From an uncultured Chloroflexota bacterium (GTDB lineage: Bacteria; Chloroflexota; Dehalococcoidia; Lucifugimonadales; CAJXCD01): 64,000 nucleotides of DNA. Made by a program: the position numbers and the translations under genes. Location of the stretch: the NCBI GenBank assembly GCA_913051545.1, contig CAJXCD010000002.1, forward strand, positions 62,001 to 126,000, given 5' to 3'. How positions within the stretch are numbered: the stretch's first letter is position 1; each line of letters begins with the position of its first letter. Under the pieces are notes generated by a model. The model saw only the letters and a list, made by a program, of their open reading frames with translations, did not search any database and was not told the DNA's origin. This document shows positions 9,212-16,721 of the stretch, in pieces.

Positions 9212-10033
9212 GTGCTCGTGAAAGCCGGATTCCCAATATCCAAAAAGATTAAGGACTGTAACCCGTTAGCTAAGGAATTATTCATAGCTTTACCTGATGA
9301 GGATACAGGTAAGTACAAATTTAATGACAATTTTCTGGGTTTAGAGAATACCCCTGAAGTACTTAATTTTTTCCGTAATTTTGTTACAAAAGAAGGTAGG
9401 AATAATTACTTGCCCTTTGGTTGGCTAAACTCCTTGCGGAACAATAACTTTGCAGGAGATTCACAAACTATTGCAGATCTTAGAGACTGTGCTTGGGATA
9501 GATCATTGAACCAAAATATGCCGGATAGTGTATTTAGAACCGATGACATGGAAATATTTATAAATAAGGTTATCGAAGGGGATATAAAGGCGATAGATGA
9601 TTTCTTCATTTTAAAGCCATATGATAGAAAAAAGGCTGGCAATTTGTGTGCTTCGATTGATGAGATGATTTTTATAGTTAATAAATTGCAGCCGCGGCGG
9701 TCTTTAAGTCTGTCAGATCTGTTTACCGAAGGAGATTTAGTTATAGAGGTTATTAAATTGTTTAGTAAACAGGAACAGCCAGGTCAACCTATGGGTATAT
9801 TTGGGGGAAATGCAGGAGTATCTTACGATTCTAGGAGTACTACTTATTATGATGAGCAGAATCCTCCTGAAGTTCCTATGTTCAAAGATGAACCTGTATT
9901 TTTATTAGAGGAGCTTTTGTCAAAGTTGGATTATCGGTCGAGCGAAAATCTTTATTTTGGCGATGAGTTAGAACAAGACTGGGAGCGAGGGCTTAATTTA
10001 AGGAGCTTAAATAATGATGATACGTCAACCTGA
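9212..10033 (+). CDS. Hypothetical protein, first part of a UGA-split locus
   Basis: I do not recognise this 273-residue protein. It is mainly hydrophilic, with no membrane segment or signal peptide, and has an acidic C-terminus. The ORF is open from a GTG at 9149. The GTG at 9212 has AGGGGG 8 bases upstream and is a better start. It ends in TGA followed by C. The next ORF, which looks like a sigma-factor region 4, lies in exactly the same frame only 12 bases on, so the two may be one protein interrupted by a single stop, a readthrough product, or two coupled genes. It could be the N-terminal half of a very divergent sigma-like protein; that is inference only. Confidence 0.55.
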   Translation: MLVKAGFPISKKIKDCNPLAKELFIALPDEDTGKYKFNDNFLGLENTPEVLNFFRNFVTKEGRNNYLPFGWLNSLRNNNFAGDSQTIADLRDCAWDRSLNQNMPDSVFRTDDMEIFINKVIEGDIKAIDDFFILKPYDRKKAGNLCASIDEMIFIVNKLQPRRSLSLSDLFTEGDLVIEVIKLFSKQEQPGQPMGIFGGNAGVSYDSRSTTYYDEQNPPEVPMFKDEPVFLLEELLSKLDYRSSENLYFGDELEQDWERGLNLRSLNNDDTST

Positions 10034-10045
10034 CCGGAGCCAAAA

Positions 10046-10387
10046 TTGATTCCTGCAAGAACTCTTGGTGAATACAAGCTGTTGTTTGATATATTCAGAT
10101 CTTCGGACCAGAAAAGCTTCGTAACACCGTCAGGGTACTCCAGTTTGTGCAGTACCCTGACGAAAGTGTTTGATGATACTTTGAATGAAAATGAAAATGA
10201 AAAGAAGGTTTTACGTTTTAAATATGGATTGGGTAATGTCAGTCCCAATTCAAGTACTATTGGTGTAGCACGTAAGATGAGTATTAGTCAAAAGGCTGTC
10301 TCGGAGATATTAGACACTGCTATCCGGAAGCTGAGGGCTCCATCTAATACAAAGGTACTTAACGAATTTCTTAGTCCCCTGCAGTAA
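10046..10387 (+). CDS. Sigma-70 region 4-like DNA-binding protein
   Basis: The 113-residue product carries a segment EKKVLRFKYGLGN, then STIGVARKMSISQKAVSEILDTAIRKLR. This matches the layout of sigma region 4.2: a first helix ending in R-x-x-x-G, then a helix-turn-helix and the final AIRKLR. The start is TTG, with a CGGAG nearby. It is in the same frame as the ORF before it, separated by one TGA. A perfect 12-bp inverted repeat lies inside the coding sequence at 10128-10162. Without region 2 in this ORF it could not act alone as a sigma factor, but could be a regulator or the C-terminal part of a split protein. Confidence 0.6.
   Translation: MIPARTLGEYKLLFDIFRSSDQKSFVTPSGYSSLCSTLTKVFDDTLNENENEKKVLRFKYGLGNVSPNSSTIGVARKMSISQKAVSEILDTAIRKLRAPSNTKVLNEFLSPLQ
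10128..10162. repeat. 12-bp perfect hairpin inside the sigma-4-like gene
   Basis: CGTCAGGGTACT and AGTACCCTGACG pair without mismatch across an 11-base loop. It is within coding sequence and encodes the segment SGYSSLCSTLTK. Such a perfect stem in coding DNA is unusual; it may be an mRNA structure or a binding site. Confidence 0.7.
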
Positions 10388-10436
10388 GATATGTTTTCAA
10401 TATCAAAAAACATGTATTGCTCATTTTGAGGTGGGA

Positions 10437-11669
10437 TTAGAAGGAATTTCGCTTCACTAAATTTTCCTCCTCTTGTCTTGATTTAATTCGACCATCCAGA
10501 CGTTCCTCGAGCAACTGTTTCAGTAATATTCCTATTTTTGGTCCTTCGGGTATTCCCATAGCTACAAGGTCTTTCCCGTTAAGAGTTGGATGTGCTTGTT
10601 GGAGCTCGTCTAGATATAAATTTAAGTTGTTTTGAATATTTTCGACCTCTGTCATAGCACGAAACCCTTTAATGACAGGCACCTGTATGTCGCGTAGTAA
10701 AAAATAAATTTCACTTCGACGTATGTTTTCTGAACTCAGTTTTTGTGAGTGCTTATGTATGTGTTGAATATCGTATGCTATTTTTCTCCACTGTCCTTCT
10801 ATGGATAACCGCTCTACGATAGATTGAAGAAGCGAAGTTGGGACTGGGTATAGCAGTGCACTCAATATTTCCTGTTCATCTATCTTTTTCGAGCAGAGTA
10901 ATACATCAATTTTATTTAGATATGAAATTGATGTATTGAGGCCTGGGTGGATAGCTTTCAGGATACCACGATGTTGGCAGTCCTTTAGGATTTGGATTAC
11001 TGTGGGTTCAATAAGTATCATGCGTAATTCGTTTCTTAATCTGTCACCGCTTAGTGTATCAAGATAGCCAAGTTGGCTTTGTACTAGTTCATCTGTATCA
11101 GGGGATAGGTTAAAATTGAGTCTTGTCGCATATCTAATGGCCCGCAATATTCTTGTGGAATCATCAATAAAGCTGTCTTTGTGTAGTACGCGTACTAATT
11201 CATTCTCAAGATCCTGTCTCCCATTGAATGGGTCAAGCAATTCCCCCATGGTGTTAACGTTGATAGAAATTGCAATTGCGTTTATGGAGAAATCCCGCCT
11301 ATTGAGGTCTTCCTCAAGGGATCCTTGTGAAACTGTTGGCAGTGCCCCCGGCTTGGAGTACGTTTCAGTTCGAGCTACAGCAATATCCACATCCTGGCAG
11401 CCAATGTTGAATTTAAAAGTGCCGAACTGTGATTCTGTTAGTATTTTCCCGTCTACTATTTCAGTTAAATCTTTTAGAAACTCATCCGGAGATCCGTCAA
11501 TAACTATGTCTAGATCTTTGGGAGTTTTCCTTAGCAGTATGTCACGAACTGCCCCTCCTACTAAGAACACGTAGGCATTGCTCGAATCAGCTGCGGCAGA
11601 CGTTAGTTCGAGTATCTCCTTTTGTGCCGCTGTTAGGCACTGGTACATTTGTGCGGCTATATCAGACAC
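10437..11669 (-). CDS. CCA tRNA nucleotidyltransferase / poly(A) polymerase family
   Basis: This class II nucleotidyltransferase should add or repair the 3' CCA of tRNAs. Residues 30-60 show FLVGGAVRDILLRKTPKDLDIVI, with the G-G-x-V-R-D and D-x-D catalytic motifs. RRDFSINAIAI and LLDPFNGRQDL follow, then the ILRAIRYATRLNF neck motif. The 410 aa length is usual. The C-terminal half is a helical body that ends in a GPKIGILLKQLLEERLDGRI segment typical of the group. The visible tRNA gene in this window already encodes CCA, so repair may be the main role. HpaI-type aldolase lies 30 bases upstream on the same strand. Confidence 0.88.
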   Translation of the reverse strand: MSDIAAQMYQCLTAAQKEILELTSAAADSSNAYVFLVGGAVRDILLRKTPKDLDIVIDGSPDEFLKDLTEIVDGKILTESQFGTFKFNIGCQDVDIAVARTETYSKPGALPTVSQGSLEEDLNRRDFSINAIAISINVNTMGELLDPFNGRQDLENELVRVLHKDSFIDDSTRILRAIRYATRLNFNLSPDTDELVQSQLGYLDTLSGDRLRNELRMILIEPTVIQILKDCQHRGILKAIHPGLNTSISYLNKIDVLLCSKKIDEQEILSALLYPVPTSLLQSIVERLSIEGQWRKIAYDIQHIHKHSQKLSSENIRRSEIYFLLRDIQVPVIKGFRAMTEVENIQNNLNLYLDELQQAHPTLNGKDLVAMGIPEGPKIGILLKQLLEERLDGRIKSRQEEENLVKRNSF

Positions 11670-11699
11670 TCTTGTTCTACCAGTCCTATATTAGATTGT

Positions 11700-12458
11700 T
11701 TATTTTACTGACTGACTGACGGCTTCTAAATATGATTTGGCACCCTGCTCCAGCCACCGGTTTGGAGAGTTTGTTATGAATCGGACACCTTTATTTATAA
11801 ACTCTTTTACGTTACCACTTTCGGTAACTGCTCCGGGAACTTTTCCAGCAGACACTATTTTTGCGAATGATTCATCTCTGACTTTAAGAAGCTCTGGGTT
11901 TGTCAATTGAGTAGGTATCCCCATAGATTGAGCTAGGTCACCTACGGCTACTAAATATACATCTACATTGTCTACTCTAAGCATTTCATCCAAGTTATCA
12001 ATAGCAATTACATCTTCTATAAGTACTCCTACTAGAACTTCTTCATTGGATTTCTCGAAGTAGTCATCTACTCCATTGGCCTGTCTACCTTTGAAGACTC
12101 CCCTGTTTCCTTCTGGAAAAAATTTAGCGGCGTTTACAACAGCTGCCGCCTCTTCTGCTGTATTGCAGTGAGGCATTAATATAGCCTGTACACCTTGGTC
12201 AAGAGTTCTATATATTAGCCCTTCTTCATTTGCGTGTACTCTTGCAACGGAAGTCATTCCCCAGAGGTCTGCAGCTCTAGTCTGATCACGAATATCTGTG
12301 AAACTTAGTCCTCCATGTTCTGCTTCAATCCATACTCCATCGAACCCGAGTGGACCTAGGAAGTCGATCAGGTCAGCACTTAGTTCACCTTGGATTATTG
12401 TGGCAACTCCACCATCGGCCAATTTTCGTTTCACTCGGTTAGGTCGCATATTAGTCAA
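11700..12458 (-). CDS. HpcH/HpaI family aldolase
   Basis: The protein should be a metal-dependent class II pyruvate aldolase that cleaves 2-keto-3-deoxy acids or 4-hydroxy-2-oxoheptanedioate. It shows GFDGVWIEAEHGGLS with the metal-binding glutamate, RVHANEEGLIYRTLDQG, ILMPHCNTAEEA and FFPEGNRG. At 252 aa it is a complete member. The exact substrate is not deducible. It lies 30 bases upstream of the CCA-adding enzyme gene, with no functional link that I can see, and is divergent from the Nudix gene. Confidence 0.85.
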   Translation of the reverse strand: MTNMRPNRVKRKLADGGVATIIQGELSADLIDFLGPLGFDGVWIEAEHGGLSFTDIRDQTRAADLWGMTSVARVHANEEGLIYRTLDQGVQAILMPHCNTAEEAAAVVNAAKFFPEGNRGVFKGRQANGVDDYFEKSNEEVLVGVLIEDVIAIDNLDEMLRVDNVDVYLVAVGDLAQSMGIPTQLTNPELLKVRDESFAKIVSAGKVPGAVTESGNVKEFINKGVRFITNSPNRWLEQGAKSYLEAVSQSVK

Positions 12459-12569
12459 AGTTAAGCTCCTGAATATAAAGAATTAGTACTCACGGAATCA
12501 TATACTACAGCCTTATTAACTAGCTGAATTATATGTCTGGCAAATAGACCCGTCAACTTAATATTTGCC

Positions 12570-12590
12570 TATAATATGTCTGTTAGACAT
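12570..12590. promoter_or_regulatory. -10 element and palindrome ahead of the Nudix gene
   Basis: A perfect TATAAT (12570-12575) is followed at once by ATGTCT-GTT-AGACAT (12576-12590), a perfect 6-bp inverted repeat. A related ATGTCTG half-site occurs about 45 bases upstream. No good -35 is seen. The arrangement suggests a repressed promoter for the Nudix gene. Confidence 0.4.
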
Positions 12591-12643
12591 TTAGTTTTGA
12601 CGTACATATGATTAATTTTGTATTTAATAGTAGAATCCATACC

Positions 12644-13141
12644 ATGAATATAGAGATCAACTATTGCCCGCGCTGTGGTAATAAACTGGTTAACAAGGGT
12701 GCTTCTGTACGATCTAGACCATCGTGTACAGATTGTGGGTATGTGGTGTATCTAGATCCGAAGCTTGCTACGGTGGTACTGATTTCGGTAGGTGACGAAT
12801 TGGTTTTAGTCCGGCGAGCAATAGAGCCGCAAATAGGACGCTGGAGTTATCCTGGAGGATATGTAGATCGTGGAGAAACAGTAGAGGCAGCAGCCGTACG
12901 TGAGGTGAAAGAAGAAACGACTTTGGATGTTAGCCTCACTGGATTTATAGGTCTTTACTCAAGTTCTAATAGGCCGGTTGTTATAGCAGCATATTCTGCT
13001 GAGGTGATAGGTGGCACTCCATCCGCAGGAGAAGAAGTTCAGGAGATCTCTTTATTTAGACCATCAGATTTACCGGAAATGCCTTTCCCGCATGACGATC
13101 AAATTTTAGCGGATTGGTATTTACTAACAGATGATGGCTAG
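12644..13141 (+). CDS. Nudix hydrolase with N-terminal zinc ribbon (NudC-like)
   Basis: An N-terminal zinc ribbon (YCPRCGNKL and PSCTDCGYVVYLDP) precedes a Nudix domain with the box GGYVDRGETVEAAAVREVKEET. This layout is shared with NADH pyrophosphatases and ADP-ribose hydrolases, though the NudC SQPWPFPxS motif is absent, so the substrate is open. I prefer the ATG at 12644, which puts the first cysteine close to the N-terminus as usual. The track start at 12608 adds 12 residues, and neither start has a clear Shine-Dalgarno. The gene is monocistronic and convergent with the OsmC-family gene; the two ends overlap by 4 bases. Confidence 0.85.
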   Translation: MNIEINYCPRCGNKLVNKGASVRSRPSCTDCGYVVYLDPKLATVVLISVGDELVLVRRAIEPQIGRWSYPGGYVDRGETVEAAAVREVKEETTLDVSLTGFIGLYSSSNRPVVIAAYSAEVIGGTPSAGEEVQEISLFRPSDLPEMPFPHDDQILADWYLLTDDG

Positions 13142-13590
13142 GTGTCTATCTGGTTTACGGATCTAACGGTAATATCAATAGGAATAGTTTTTTCCAATAT
13201 CCTGTGTATACGGCACCGGCTTGCTATGTAATTCATCCTGTCCAACTGTTCTGAATTAAGGTCAGAGGTTATCTCAATGTCCATTTGGATTCGATCATAA
13301 AAACCTTTATTGACTTCCTCTGAATCGCCAGAGGGCCCTTGATAAAATTGATCATGAGTGCATTTGATAACGAGTGAATATATGTCCCAGATTTTTCTCC
13401 TCGCGTACAGGAGGAGTGTCATCGATGTTCAGGTGCTTAAGGAAGCTAAAAGGACTTCAAATGGACTGGGTCCTTTGCTGCCTCCTGAGGTCTTGAATTC
13501 ATCTGTGACAAAGGTGTGATGTGGAGTTTCCGCGATGTGTTGCATGTCCCGCATATTTCGCACAGTAACTGTGTGTGATTCCGTCTTCAT
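13138..13590 (-). CDS. OsmC/Ohr-family protein with in-frame UGA at the catalytic Cys (candidate selenoprotein)
   Basis: The ORF track shows only the last 94 residues, from 13422. Reading upstream in the same frame gives ATG at 13590, 53 codons, TGA at 13431-13429, then the track ORF, in total 150 residues. Upstream of the TGA is GPSPFEVLLASLST and downstream is TSMTLLLYARRKIWD. This is the OsmC pattern GPTPxxLLLAALGAC-TSMTLR, so the TGA sits exactly at the first redox cysteine (residue 54). The second cysteine is present in ASRCRIHRIL. OsmC/Ohr enzymes reduce organic peroxides using this thiol. A hairpin fitting bacterial SECIS rules follows the TGA, and selA is in the same window. GAGGGG overlapping the stop of the upstream MFS gene gives a Shine-Dalgarno 4 bases from ATG. 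An inactivating Cys-to-stop mutation is the alternative. Confidence 0.82.
13397..13416 (-). promoter_or_regulatory. SECIS-like hairpin downstream of the OsmC UGA
   Basis: On the mRNA, CUCCUC starts 13 nucleotides after the UGA and can pair with GAGGAG. A shifted register, CUCCU with AGGAG, gives a loop starting with G, 20 nucleotides after the UGA. Bacterial SECIS elements have an apical loop about 16-37 nucleotides after UGA with a G near its 5' side, so both position and loop fit. Confidence 0.6.
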
Positions 13591-13598
13591 AAAACCCC

Positions 13599-14846
13599 TC
13601 ATATATTTCTTGTTATTTTGTCTTTTTTCACGAGATCATATTTTAGTCGTTGTAGAGCCAATATCGCTATTATAGCTATCAAACTAATACTACTAAATCC
13701 AATTACCCATTTGTATGATTCCTGAGAAATATCTAGTATAGTCCCGAAGGTTATTGGACCCAAAACGGCTCCCAAGAGTCCCAATGAAGCTTGTACTGCC
13801 ATAGCTGAACCTATCTTCTCCTTAGGTGTTGAGTCTAGTATGCCACTGGTGTATATGGCAGAATCTGCTGCTGTTGACCAACCATAGACTATTAAAATTA
13901 CACCTATCAAAGGCCACGGGAAACCTCCCGCCCAACCAATTAGCAATGAGCATATACCACTAATAGCGAATATTCTTATTGCTGATGTTAGACGACCCCA
14001 TTTGTCTGATATCGCACCTCCCATTACTGGTCCCAGAGCTCCTAGAGTCAGTGCTATACCTGCAACAGTGGAGCCGATAGCTTCCCCATTTTCAATCCCC
14101 TGGTTAATTAAAATACTTCCAAGCAATATCGGTAGTCCCATTCTAACGCTATATAATTGGAAGGCATGTAAGGAATACCCGAATATAAAATACTTAACTT
14201 GGCGGATTTTTAGTACGGAAAGATCGAGTTTGCCCGGCGTTTCTGTGTGGGGTTTGACAGGTGAGTGTGATCGTATAAGTATGTATAACACAGGTAAGCC
14301 AATAATAGATATAAGAGATAGTAAGAGATATGCTTGTCTCCATTCTAATGTGGTTAAGAGTGCTCCGGTTAAAGCCATAGATATGCTGTGGGCGCCATAC
14401 TGAGCAGTTACAAATATACCTGTCGATATTCCTGTGTATTGAGGATCAAATCGTTCCGATATGATCCTTACACCAGGCATGTACATCCCAACTAAACCAA
14501 CCCCGCATATTCCTCTGAGTACGATGGCAATTATCATATTTTCCGTAATTATTGGGAATAAGATATGAGTTATTATCGAAAGAATTGCTGATCCAAAAAA
14601 AACGGGTTTTGGTCCTACACGATCGGTTAATGGAATTATGAACAGTGCAGATATAAGATATCCAGCTAGATACGCAGAATAAACTACTCCTGCTTGGAAG
14701 TTATTTAAACTCCATTCGTCTTGAATATATCGTAAGGCGGCTACATAGCTGGATATTGGAAGTAAAAGCATAAAAAAAGAAAGCGATAATAGTATTAACC
14801 ATAAAATGTCTTTGCGTGCCACTTTATTTACGCCGTTCATTATCAT
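13599..14846 (-). CDS. MFS transporter upstream of the OsmC gene
   Basis: The 415-residue protein has about 12 membrane segments. IIPLTDRVGPKPVFF in the 2-3 loop and GGAISDKWGRLTSA in the 8-9 loop are both motif A variants, so it is a complete major facilitator. RGICGVGLVGMYMPGVRIISERF resembles nitrate/sugar-phosphate type transporters, but the substrate is unknown. Its TGA stop forms part of the Shine-Dalgarno for the OsmC-family gene, which starts 8 bases later. The two are thus one operon, perhaps export or detoxification together with peroxide reduction. Confidence 0.82.
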   Translation of the reverse strand: MIMNGVNKVARKDILWLILLSLSFFMLLLPISSYVAALRYIQDEWSLNNFQAGVVYSAYLAGYLISALFIIPLTDRVGPKPVFFGSAILSIITHILFPIITENMIIAIVLRGICGVGLVGMYMPGVRIISERFDPQYTGISTGIFVTAQYGAHSISMALTGALLTTLEWRQAYLLLSLISIIGLPVLYILIRSHSPVKPHTETPGKLDLSVLKIRQVKYFIFGYSLHAFQLYSVRMGLPILLGSILINQGIENGEAIGSTVAGIALTLGALGPVMGGAISDKWGRLTSAIRIFAISGICSLLIGWAGGFPWPLIGVILIVYGWSTAADSAIYTSGILDSTPKEKIGSAMAVQASLGLLGAVLGPITFGTILDISQESYKWVIGFSSISLIAIIAILALQRLKYDLVKKDKITRNI

Positions 14847-14953
14847 AATATTTCTTGTGTTCTAACTGATTCAGACAATTCGGTAACGAATTAAATAATC
14901 ATTTGTGTATAACTGGAATCGTCACAACTTGAGAATTGCTTACAATTAGTCCT

Positions 14954-15604
14954 TTAGTCCTCAGCCTCTCTTATTGTTGAAAGTAGCAGCTTGGATTCTA
15001 GAATTAGTTTTGGGTCTTCAGAAAGTGTAAATACCTGTTCTAGGTCTAGTTTAGACCCTACTGCATCTCCATTTAGTGCGCGTATTTGTGCACGCTCGAA
15101 AAAATATCTTGGTACATCAGACTTTATAGTGATCAATTCGGACATATCATTTTCAGCCGATTCGAAGTCATCCATGTAAAGGTACGTTGAAGCTCTGTTG
15201 TAGATGGCATCACTGAATTCTGGGTCAATCTGGATGGCTTTAGTAAAATTCAGTAATGCCATTGTTGTATCGCCTACATCATAATAGATTATGCCGCGGT
15301 AGTTGTATGCTGTAGTTAAATCTGGATTGATTGACAGCGCCTGTGACAGATATTTCATAGCTGAATTATCTTTGCCTCGCAGGTGATCGATAAATCCAAG
15401 TTCGGCGTACGCCTCTGCTAATTCAGGATTCAGCGAAATTGCTTTTAAATATGCATCTTCGGCTTTTGATATACCCCCAACTTCTTGAAAATCAAGACCT
15501 TGTTGATACGATTCCATTGCTTGTTCGAGGTGTGAATTGGGTTTCCCAATACAGCCAACCACTATAAGTAGTAGCATGGCTTTAACCAACGTTATTTTCA
15601 ACAT
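14954..15604 (-). CDS. TPR-repeat lipoprotein
   Basis: From the internal ATG at 15604 the product starts MLKITLVKAMLLLIVVGC, a good lipoprotein signal with cysteine 18 as the probable acylation site. The track start at 15643 adds 13 residues that would spoil the signal. The mature part has about four tetratricopeptide repeats, for example AEDAYLKAISLNPELAEAYAELGFID and AMKYLSQALSINPDLTTAYNYRGIIYY. TPR lipoproteins act as scaffolds at the membrane. It follows the epimerase gene after a 107-base gap on the same strand. A specific function cannot be given. Confidence 0.8.
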   Translation of the reverse strand: MLKITLVKAMLLLIVVGCIGKPNSHLEQAMESYQQGLDFQEVGGISKAEDAYLKAISLNPELAEAYAELGFIDHLRGKDNSAMKYLSQALSINPDLTTAYNYRGIIYYDVGDTTMALLNFTKAIQIDPEFSDAIYNRASTYLYMDDFESAENDMSELITIKSDVPRYFFERAQIRALNGDAVGSKLDLEQVFTLSEDPKLILESKLLLSTIREAED

Positions 15605-15711
15605 TTTACCTGGGTTTTGATCAACTAATTTTATGTTAGCCATATAAAATATGATGGCTTTCAGATTTTATTACGGTTTTAGGATTAACGTACATTTTTC
15701 CAGAAACGTGA

Positions 15712-16650
15712 TTAATGCTTTTGACTGGCTGCGAAAATCTCAGCAATTTCCAAAGTCGAATATCTGAATTTAATCCCCAAGTCTCGTCTTGCTTTTTCCG
15801 TATTGACTATCCAAGGGTATCTTATCAAGTTTAGTCCTGACGAGGGTGAACGAGATTGTATCCTTAGCTTCCATGTTAATTCAGTTAGGGGGTAAAGGAT
15901 TGCTGCTGGCATTGAGATTTTCCATCGTCCAAGTATTGAGGCCATTTGGTTCCATGTGATAGAGTCTCTACCGGCTAAATTATAGATGCCATGATGGTCT
16001 GAAAGTAAACATTTTGAAATTGAAGTAGTGATATCATCCTCGTGAATAAGCTGCATTTGGGGATTGTATCCGGTAATCCCCACAAGTATTTTTTGGGATA
16101 ATGATTTTGATATAAAGTTGTCTGCATTAGGACCTAGTACAGGACAGCTTCTAAGAATTGTTGAAGTAACACTCTTGTATTTTTTTGAAAAGTCTTGGAA
16201 AATATTTTCTGATTGAATCTTATGTTCTGCGTAGATGTGTCCCTTTATCGGACGTGATATGTCTGACTCGCTGATATTATATGGGTTGTCAGGATGTGCA
16301 CCGTACACGGTGGTGCTGCTTAGATACACCAGTTTTTTTACAACAGACGAATCGCATGCATTAACTATATTTTGAGATCCACCAACATTTATTTTATATG
16401 CTTTACTATCATCTCTCCCGTGATGTATCTGATATGCCATATGGACTACTGAATCAACATTGTTTCTAGTGAGTAGATCTCCTAGCGGTAAGGAAATGTC
16501 GTGGCGGTGGAAATGTATCTTTGGTTCTAGAGTCTTTTTGGGCAGATTTTTGTCAATAGCTATAATGCGGTCTACATCAGACAGTTCGGTTAAGATTTGC
16601 ATTAGTCTTGTCCCAAGGTATCCAGAAGCACCAGTGACAGCCACAATCAT
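15712..16650 (-). CDS. NAD-dependent epimerase/dehydratase (extended SDR)
   Basis: The first residues IVAVTGASGYLGTRLMQIL form the Rossmann G-x-x-G-x-x-G motif. VVHMAYQIHH, LVYLSSTTVYG and the Y-x-x-x-K of YAEHKIQSENIF complete the extended SDR catalytic set. The C-terminal segment with AGRDSITWNQMASILGRW fits NAD-sugar epimerases. At 312 aa it is complete. The substrate is unknown, probably a nucleotide sugar or a sterol-like alcohol. It lies 71 bases after the PIG-L gene of the catabolic operon and may be its last member. Confidence 0.82.
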   Translation of the reverse strand: MIVAVTGASGYLGTRLMQILTELSDVDRIIAIDKNLPKKTLEPKIHFHRHDISLPLGDLLTRNNVDSVVHMAYQIHHGRDDSKAYKINVGGSQNIVNACDSSVVKKLVYLSSTTVYGAHPDNPYNISESDISRPIKGHIYAEHKIQSENIFQDFSKKYKSVTSTILRSCPVLGPNADNFISKSLSQKILVGITGYNPQMQLIHEDDITTSISKCLLSDHHGIYNLAGRDSITWNQMASILGRWKISMPAAILYPLTELTWKLRIQSRSPSSGLNLIRYPWIVNTEKARRDLGIKFRYSTLEIAEIFAASQKH

Positions 16651-16721
16651 AATGAGTTACGATTTTTCTTCAGGTTCATTTTTGGTAATGATCATTTAGT
16701 GGTTGGTGTTATCGGATGTTG

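Noticed and set aside
10391-10413. Terminator after the sigma-4-like gene
   Set aside because: The ATGTTTT/AAAACAT stem is only A/T-rich with a 9-base loop and no T-run after it.
11116-11574. Plus-strand ORF of 152 aa
   Set aside because: Antisense shadow of the CCA-adding enzyme, which has all catalytic motifs.
13138-13422. The 94-aa ORF as an independent short gene
   Set aside because: It starts in the middle of the OsmC active-site segment; the full frame with a Shine-Dalgarno begins at 13590.
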